Below are positions 57,113 to 64,000 of a stretch of DNA of 64,000 nucleotides, one piece after another. The position numbers were made by a program, and so were the translations under genes. Source of the stretch: Hybos culiciformis (taxonomy: Eukaryota > Arthropoda > Insecta > Diptera > Hybotidae). The stretch's first letter is position 1, and the number at the start of each line of letters is the position of its first letter. A model generated the notes under the pieces. It did no database searches. It saw only the letters and a program-made list of their open reading frames with translations, and was not told where the DNA came from. Where the stretch lies: NCBI GenBank assembly GCA_964007475.1, contig OZ023273.1, positions 29,871,557 through 29,935,556 of the forward strand, given 5' to 3'.

Positions 57113-59569
57113 TTAGGTTCTTAGCTTTTTGGCTGGTGAGATTTCATCATCACTACTGCTTTCTGATGAATCACCGCCACTTGATTTACGTTTTTGCGTT
57201 TTTTGTTGTAATCCTTCTGCATATTTTTTGAGTTTGTCTGGTTGTGGTGTATACGCCCAATTAACCATTTTCATATGAATTTCTGTTGGTTCACCATTAT
57301 CATTAAATAATTTTAAATTTTCTTTGCTTATCTGCTCAGATAATTTTCTCAATTTACGATTTCTAATGATGTCCCACGATGTAGAGTCATCGTCTGTGGG
57401 ATACATTGTACGTAAATGTTTATAATTACCCTTTGCCTTACTGCCACCATATGCTTCAAGAAATTCTTCGGCCAATTCATTTTCGGGCGTATCGAATATT
57501 TTGATTGTATCATACGATAGATAGGCTTTATTCAATCGAATGGTATTTTCAGCGTCAAATTTTTCGAGATAATCTTCCAATATCTTAACACCTTCTTTGA
57601 TTGCATTAATTTTTTCTTCAGCTTTGGTTCCTGACAATACTCGTTTAGAACTGCCAATTAAACCTCTAATGGCTAATTTTATATATTCAGGATCACGATC
57701 TTCTAGAATCCTAAAAATTTGGGAATAAAATGGTTTTATAAGTTTAAAAATTTTTAGTTATCTTTTGTAGAATGTTGCATTCTTATGAATATGGCAAAAA
57801 AACAAAATTCAATTACTTATATATTCAGTATTTTTGAAATAAAATTACCTTGTTTTCAGTATTTTGAATTATATGAAATTTTACAGCTATGAATAAAGCA
57901 TATTTGGTCTGATTCTTTATACTTTCGTTATAATTTATAGCATGACACTATATAATATTCTCATATACAAAATGCTTTTAGAGACATGTACGAAATTTTT
58001 TAAAAAGAAAACTAAAAATATATATATAATTTCTTGCCAGTATCTATAAAGTTGTACGTATTAAACAAAGTTCTCACATACTCTTTATCACAATGACTAC
58101 TTATTTGAATTTTAATAATAATAAAATAAAACAATTGAATATTGTAAGTCAACAAAAGAAATATTATACAAATAATCAGTTAATAATAAGATATACTATG
58201 ATGGTAATAATATCAAATGAAACTTTCTCCAATATTTTTAAATTTGAATAAATTAGAAAAAACTTTACATTTTATCGGACATATGCAATACAATTATTAT
58301 TTATATTTTGTATATGATGGAATATGGATTATGGATTAATAATATTTTTTTGTGGATTTGAGAAATTTGTAAATGTTATTAACCAAAATTATTTATTAAA
58401 AGAATTGGAAGATTATCACTATACATATTGTCAATCAAAAAATCTTTTTTAATATCACATAATATTCATGATTGAGTATTATAAGTATATGCCTGTACTA
58501 ACTATATAATACGTTTTTTAAATACATAATTGTTTTAGTTACGCTAATTTCTCTATTTTTCGTCCCTTATGTATATACGAATATCTTGTGATCATTATCT
58601 TATAAAAATTTAAAATAATTCCTTTGACATCAGTTTTTTTGAGCTTCTGCTAAAATTAATTTAATAATTTCCCCTTGCTCAAAATTACAAAACAATTTTT
58701 TATAAATATTATTGTATACTCAACCATTAATTTTTTTTCTTTGTTTTTTATCCACCACAGTAATATATGTATATAGATATCAAGATCTACCCTTAAAAGA
58801 ATGTTTATCCACCTAATTAACACAAAATCAGATACACATAAATAATATTATATGCATACCATAATGATGTCATTATGTTAATTTTTTTTTACCTCCAATA
58901 ATTTTTAAAAAGGTATATGATGGGTTATGTTATAATATGTTACTTCCTTATCCGATTAAGTTGATTGAATTTTGTTTTTTATTTTTTATTTTTGGGTAAT
59001 AAAAAAAAAATAAATTAAAATCATGAATAAATAATAATAACCGGTAAAGTTGCGTTTTTCTCTCTCAAGGTCGCCGTAATTTTTTTTCTATGTTAGTTTT
59101 TTCTTCAATACTATTATATTTTGATGAGAAATTTCACGCATCTATTTTTACTGAAATTATATCATCGTAATTTTTTTTTGTACATAAATAAAATTCTGAC
59201 TGACAACCGCATAAAAGTTTATTTATATATTTACTTTAATGTCTTCTCAGCGGCTTCTTTATCCTTAAAACCTAAGCCAGGAACAGTTTCTGCTTTATCA
59301 TCATTATCTGTTTTGGAATTTTTATTAGCTGCACCGCCACCATTATCTTCTAACCATTTTTCAAATACTTCCATTGCTTCTTGAATATTTTTAATTTTTT
59401 CTTCTGCTTTTGTCATTGTAAGCACACGCTTGGCACGACCTAATAAACCACGAACTGTTAGTTTACGATATTGCATTTCATGATTTTCTAAAAGTTGTAA
59501 TGTTTCTTCAGCTTTAGCTTTGTCTTTGAAACCAAATTTTGAGTCACCATTTTCATTGTCACCAGCCAT
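57113..59569 (-). CDS. Conserved-looking nuclear protein with internal duplication
   Basis: Two minus-strand exons, 59235-59569 (ATG at 59567-59569) and 57113-57710; 933 nt, 310 residues. I do not recognise the family. Residues 13-75 (FGFKDKAKAEETLQLLENHE, then LLGRAKRVLTMTKAEEKIKN) and about 99-162 (LGFKDKEAAEKTLKILEDRD, then LIGSSKRVLSGTKAEEKINA) are two copies of one helical unit of about 60 residues. Between them lies an acidic, Asn/Asp/Lys-rich linker. The intron falls inside the second copy. The C-terminus is Lys- and Ser-rich (KRKSSGGDSSESSSDDEISP, then AKKLR), like a nuclear localisation signal next to casein-kinase-type acidic serines. The region around 175-270 (GGSKAKGNYKHLRTMYPTDD onward) is unique. 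Both exons are clearly coding; the function is unknown. Confidence 0.85.
57711..59234. other. Intron of the duplicated-domain gene (1.5 kb)
   Basis: AT-rich, bounded by donor GTAAAT (59234 downward) and acceptor TTTTTAG (57712-57711). No other feature is seen. Confidence 0.7.
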
Positions 59570-61487
59570 TATGTCTCTAAGCAAACTTTTAAATTTCCAA
59601 AATTAAAATATAGTAAACCGATTCCGTCAACGAAAAATTCACTACTAAAGCTCTATGTATATGCAACACCATCATACCAAAAATAAAAAAGCATTATAAT
59701 AATATTAAGAATACTTTTTTTTTTATAGATTTCTTCAATATTTTTGTATTTAAAATATTTATAAAACTTTATTCATGAATTTTGTTTTAGTCAATATCTT
59801 CCAGAACATATCAAGAACTAGTTAAATTAGGTTCCCTAAATTTTTAAGCACCATTATTGTTATTTCATTCTTAGAAAAAATAATTCTGCAAAACTGTTGA
59901 AAACATCAATAAATTATTGAAAGTTAATTAAAATAATCAGATCTAGCGGAATGCTCTTGTTTTTTTTTTTCAGTAATTGCTATATCAATATATTTTTGAG
60001 ATTTTGATTGTAGTTCAATTAATTATCTCCTGTATCTCAATGGGACCTGAACCTAATGGAGAAATTAAATTTCTGCTTCCATTATGTTTTGAAGTACGAT
60101 AATAAATAATATACATTATGTATATAAATTTTCACTCAGGTACTTTAGAAATAAAACTGGGTAATAGTATTATTGTTAAAGTGAAACTTTTTTGGGATCT
60201 TTTAAGATTTTTTTGAACTTTTTTTAACAGAAAAAGATTAACACCAAAACGATATTAGTGTAAACAATTGTCCTCCTCTTAGAATGTGAACTGAACTTTA
60301 CAATGTAAAAATGAAAAGTTTTAATTCCGTACGAAATTATGAATAAATGATAAATGCACTTATATCTTTATCAACGTTAGACATTAGATTGGTTAAATTT
60401 TTAAATGAATTGTAATAATTAAAATTTTGGTGTTTGTGTTCAAAGAAAACCAAATTACAAACTAAACCACAAAAACAAAGCTTTATGGTTTGATCACAGC
60501 TAATTTACGTATCTGAATAAAAGTATCGTGAGAACCGATTATCTATGTTATTATTCTATTTATTTTAATCAGATTTAGAGAATACCAGATATTTAATCCA
60601 TTTTTCGTAATAAGATTTTTTGAAAAATATGTTCAAATAAAAGAAAATAGATTTTTTTTCCATAGTACCTACTTGAAAAAATTAATTACATCACAAAATA
60701 ATTTTTTTGTTCATTTTCATTGCGTTCAATTCTATCTTATTCAGGTATTTCTGTCAAAATTTGCTAATAATCAGTAAGCACTTGGTGGGAAACTTTTAGA
60801 CATATAATTTTAAAATGAATTTGAAACTGTGAAATTAGTTAATTATCCTATGGTGTTTTTTGCATTTAGGTAAAAATTAATTGTGAATAAGTTTTCGGAA
60901 CATTCCTCCAAAAATATCTTTACGATTGTAGTCGTGATCAAGCCATTAATACCTTTTAGTTTTTTTGCAAAATGCTTGATACAAATAATGTCAAAAATTA
61001 GAAATGATGTAACTATATTTATCATTTAAAATATTTTTGTAAAAAAAATGTATACCTACAATGTTGGTACATAGATTACACAGAAATGTTATTAAATTAT
61101 TAATCTTATTAGAATGTGTTTGAAATTACAGAATAGAATGATTGTTTATAATAATAAAAATTCATACACCATTTATCAACAATTTGAATACTTAATATAC
61201 TAAATTGTAGGTTTTTTTTTCAGATTACAAAATATAGAAACACATATAATAATAAGATTTAAAGTTGAATCAAAAACATATTATTTTTAAAACAAAATTA
61301 TTTTTTAATACTCAATTACGAATTAATTGAGTACTAATGTAACATAATGTATTAATTCGAATCAAATAGAATAAAAAATAAAACATGAAAACTATGATTT
61401 TTGGTCAGCAATTTTTAATTCGGTTCTCTAATATAGTTTTCAACCAAAATAATTTTGAGAGCACTCTATCTATATATAATAAACAGG

Positions 61488-61556
61488 CTTAAGGTGGAAT
61501 TCGAACTCTACTCGATGTAGGAAAAAATCTATTAATACGATGACAACCATAGAATA
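61488..61556 (-). repeat. tRNA-derived SINE relic, second family
   Basis: The minus strand reads TATGGTTGTCATCGTATTAA ahead of a strong B-box match, GAGTTCGAATTCC, with tRNA-like spacing. The arms do not form a clean cloverleaf. Similar in kind to the relic at 2950-3015, though the sequences differ. Confidence 0.5.
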
Positions 61557-62155
61557 GTTTAAATTTTATAATCATAGATTTTTAAAATACATTATTATTG
61601 TTTAAATTACGAATTGTAATTTTGTTTTTATTATTATTATACCCAGAAAATGAAAAATTATGTTAAAAATGTATATACATGCACCTTTATTCTCATTAGC
61701 AAAAGTTTACAAAACACAATTTTTGGGATAAAGTTAAAAAAATTATGAAAAAATTTAAAAGCATTTATATACAATATTCTTAACATTATTTTGTTAAAAA
61801 TCAATTTAAATTTTTAGTTTATACACAAGCTTACAATGTGTATATGAATTTTGTAAAGTACGGACGATATATTGCTTGATGAAAAACTAAATTATGTTTG
61901 TTCTCTTATTCATTTTCTTTGGTTTTTGTATTTGTATTTTTGTTTAAAACAATTTTTTCTTCCTTATGTATTAAATTATGTTTTATCTAAAAATAACAAC
62001 ATCCGTAATTAGGAAATTACATAAAAACTATTATAACAATTAAATTCAATAAATATTTTAATTTTTCTTTTTAAGTTTAGTACGTAAACTTATAGTTTCA
62101 TTAAATTTATTTCAAACTAAAATACCTACCTGAATTGTTTTAGAAAGTATATTTC

Positions 62156-62240
62156 AGGGGTGGACACGCATGATGTCTCTCGCATGAGTGAGTCACTTTC
62201 CAGTTTTTCATATATTATAAAGAGCCACATTACAGTTTTA
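62156..62240 (+). mobile_element. Possible hAT terminal fragment
   Basis: CAGGGGTGGACACGCATGAT, then AAAGAGCCACATTACAG, has the wording seen at the ends of many animal hAT elements. No matching opposite end or target duplication was found. Confidence 0.35.
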
Positions 62241-63102
62241 GGAATCAATACTTTATATAATTAATATAACGATCTCAGTCTCCAATTGCTATGTAATTGA
62301 TTAGGAATGCAATAAAGAGCTCATAGAATGGTTAGACAAGTAAAATTTTAATTTTTACCTGATAATTCGATCATCAATTAATCACTTATATTAAAATTGT
62401 ATTCTATAACAAAAGAATTGGATGAATAAAACATATTATAATATTAATAATATCATGTATACCTACTGTATACTTAAAAACTGTTTCAACAGTTTTATTT
62501 ATATTATTATAACAAAATTTACCATTATACTTCACAATAGTTCACAAATTGAATTTTTGTTTTATATTTTTATACATATTACCGTATATGTCTATATATT
62601 ATATAGTATATGTAATCAAATAAACTTTTATAAAATTTTTGTACAAGCATTATTAGTATATTGTTTGAAAATTTACTAATTTTTTGAATGTATTTCATAT
62701 GAATAATCTCAAATTAATACAGGTATTGCAGTATGAGTATATGGTATATAAACTTTCATTGAAAAATTAATTTATCTGAAAGCTTTCCGGAAAAATAGAT
62801 TTTAGACACGAAAATAAGATGAGTTCTTTCTGACAATTTGTTTATGTACAATAAAATTGTAAACAATTTAGTTCATTTTTGCTTATTTTATTAAAAGCTT
62901 ATTTTCTCCAGTAATGAATGTGGAATCTAAAATATTTTAAAATAAATTTACAGATGTCGTTCTAGTTTGTGAAAAAAAAATTTATTTACTAATATGTACA
63001 TACATAAATTCTTAATACCCCTTCATCTAACAATCTTATAAATGGAAAAATAATTACAACTACCTACCTAACACCAACATGGTATATATAATGTTCTAAT
63101 TT

Positions 63103-63904
63103 TTAGTTTATCATTTTTATTTTCACAAACTCTTCGACTTTTTTGCTCATGAGCTCCGCACTGAAATAAAAAAAAAGTTTTTAATTGGAGATTTAATTGT
63201 ATAAATTAAAAGGTTGTCAAAGCTAATCTTGTAAATGTGTAGTAAAAATATATTAAATATTTTAGTCCCTAAAATTATTTTCCGCTTCTATAGTTTGTTT
63301 AATGAGGAATAGAAAGTAAATTTTTACAAGGTATGCACATACAAACATTATACATAACATTGAAATACTATAAAACACTTAATTTCAATCCAAAATTAAA
63401 TTAATCACATGTACTGTAATGTTAGCACCATTAAAATTTAATAGTACTCCTTTATTTTTCTATAATGTATCCTAAAAAATTAACATTGAGGTCGGGAAAA
63501 AGTATGCATTTGATTAGTGTTAAGCAGGTTTTAGAGGGAAGAAGCTTAGGATATTAATAGTATCTTGTTTACTTCAAATTTGTTGTTCCATTCAGAAGTT
63601 TTGCTGTAAATGAATTAGTAATTTCTCTATGGAAGACAAAACAATGAATAAGTGATGCTAGTGCAAATGACGTGATAATTTTACTCATTGGTAATTTCTT
63701 TAAATATTCAACAAATGTTGAGTGATATTTTTCTTTTTTCCTTGTATAAGCGGTAAATATCAGCTCAGCAGCTAATATTGTTCCATATGATAATAAAAAT
63801 ATTTTTGGATACATTAAATATGAAAATCCTCCAAAAAAGGCAGCTACAATTTGATTAGACATTCTGTTCTGAATACTATGGTTATTTAGTAGGCAATATG
63901 TTCC
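63103..63904 (-). CDS. TMEM135: 3' part of a TMEM135-like membrane protein
   Basis: Two minus-strand exons: 63573-63904 (acceptor TTTCAG before GGAACATATTGCC) and 63103-63160 (acceptor after a T-rich tract, ATTTCAG), ending in TAA 63103-63105. The joined segment encodes 129 residues of the C-terminal half. It begins GTYCLLNNHSIQNRMSNQIV, followed by hydrophobic helices AAFFGGFSYLMYPKIFLLSY, TILAAELIFTAY and IITSFALASLIHCFVF, and ends AELMSKKVEEFVKIKMIN. The pattern of a short polar loop, then a GGFSYLMYPK-type helix, then a helix before a FxHRE-like turn matches the second half of TMEM135, a multi-span protein of peroxisomes and mitochondria that affects organelle dynamics and lipid handling. 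If the last splice is not used, the frame ends at TAA 63569-63571 with NLK. The 5' exons lie beyond the right edge. The subfamily name is moderately certain. Confidence 0.65.
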
Positions 63905-64000
63905 CTGAAATAAATAGAATGAAAAAGTTGCAATTGATTATAACAAAACTAAACAAATTAAAAATATAATGATAATTGATGATGATAAAACTTTCCGAAT

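Larger units (their letters stand above)
59570..63102. other. 3.5-kb AT-rich spacer
   Basis: Lies upstream of the duplicated-domain gene and downstream of the TMEM135-like gene. It contains a tRNA-like SINE relic (61488-61556) and a possible hAT end (62156-62240). Open frames such as 62422-62679 are low-complexity and unsupported. Confidence 0.5.

Noticed and set aside
60039..60101. Short frame MGPEPNGEIKFLLPLCFEVR with a possible donor
   Set aside because: Twenty codons, no partner exon on the plus strand and no homology that I can name.

Overview
This window looks like insect nuclear DNA. It is very AT-rich, its genes are split by many GT-AG introns, and every recognisable protein matches an animal family with a normal insect-type architecture. 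The non-coding DNA is packed with hAT elements, foldback palindromes, MITEs and tRNA-derived SINE relics. The frequent AGGTA/TACCT words recall sap-sucking Hemiptera, but I cannot fix the lineage from sequence alone. No bacterial, viral, CRISPR or genuine tRNA/rRNA gene is visible.

Layout. 1-417 is the decayed end of a hAT transposon. 7358-7991 (+) holds one or two candidate last exons of an unrecognised gene. 9529-15445 (-) is a ZNFX1-like superfamily-1 helicase. 16943-22195 (+), head-to-head with it, is a complete cytosolic aconitase/iron regulatory protein 1 of 10 exons and 896 residues. 22.2-29.2 kb is gene-empty and carries two MITE-like elements. 29243-30649 (-) is a complete 4-exon mitochondrial carrier of the SLC25A44 type. 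30.6-36.2 kb is gene-empty and holds a 470-bp palindrome, a TA-flanked MITE and the first copy of a composite palindrome-plus-minisatellite repeat. 36210-56062 (+) is a PEA3-subfamily ETS transcription factor (ETV1/4/5, fly Ets96B) with 7 coding exons over 20 kb. Its introns hold most of the mobile DNA, including two hAT derivatives with perfect 8-bp target duplications, one of them in the intron that splits the DNA-binding domain. 57113-59569 (-) is a two-exon gene for a nuclear-looking protein with an internal duplication. 63103-63904 (-) is the 3' end of a TMEM135-like membrane protein that runs off the right edge.

The genes form no operon or pathway. They are independent housekeeping or regulatory loci: RNA surveillance helicase, iron/citrate metabolism, mitochondrial solute import, developmental transcription, and peroxisome/mitochondrion membrane. 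Exon joins were worked out by hand from reading phase. For the helicase, aconitase, carrier, ETS factor and duplicated-domain gene, the summed exon lengths divide exactly by three, which supports the models.

The least explained material is the mobile DNA: three copies of a composite element (long palindrome followed by a short-TIR block with its own minisatellite), and a foldback element whose 15-bp repeats keep both strands open as pseudo-ORFs. Neither matches a family I can name.
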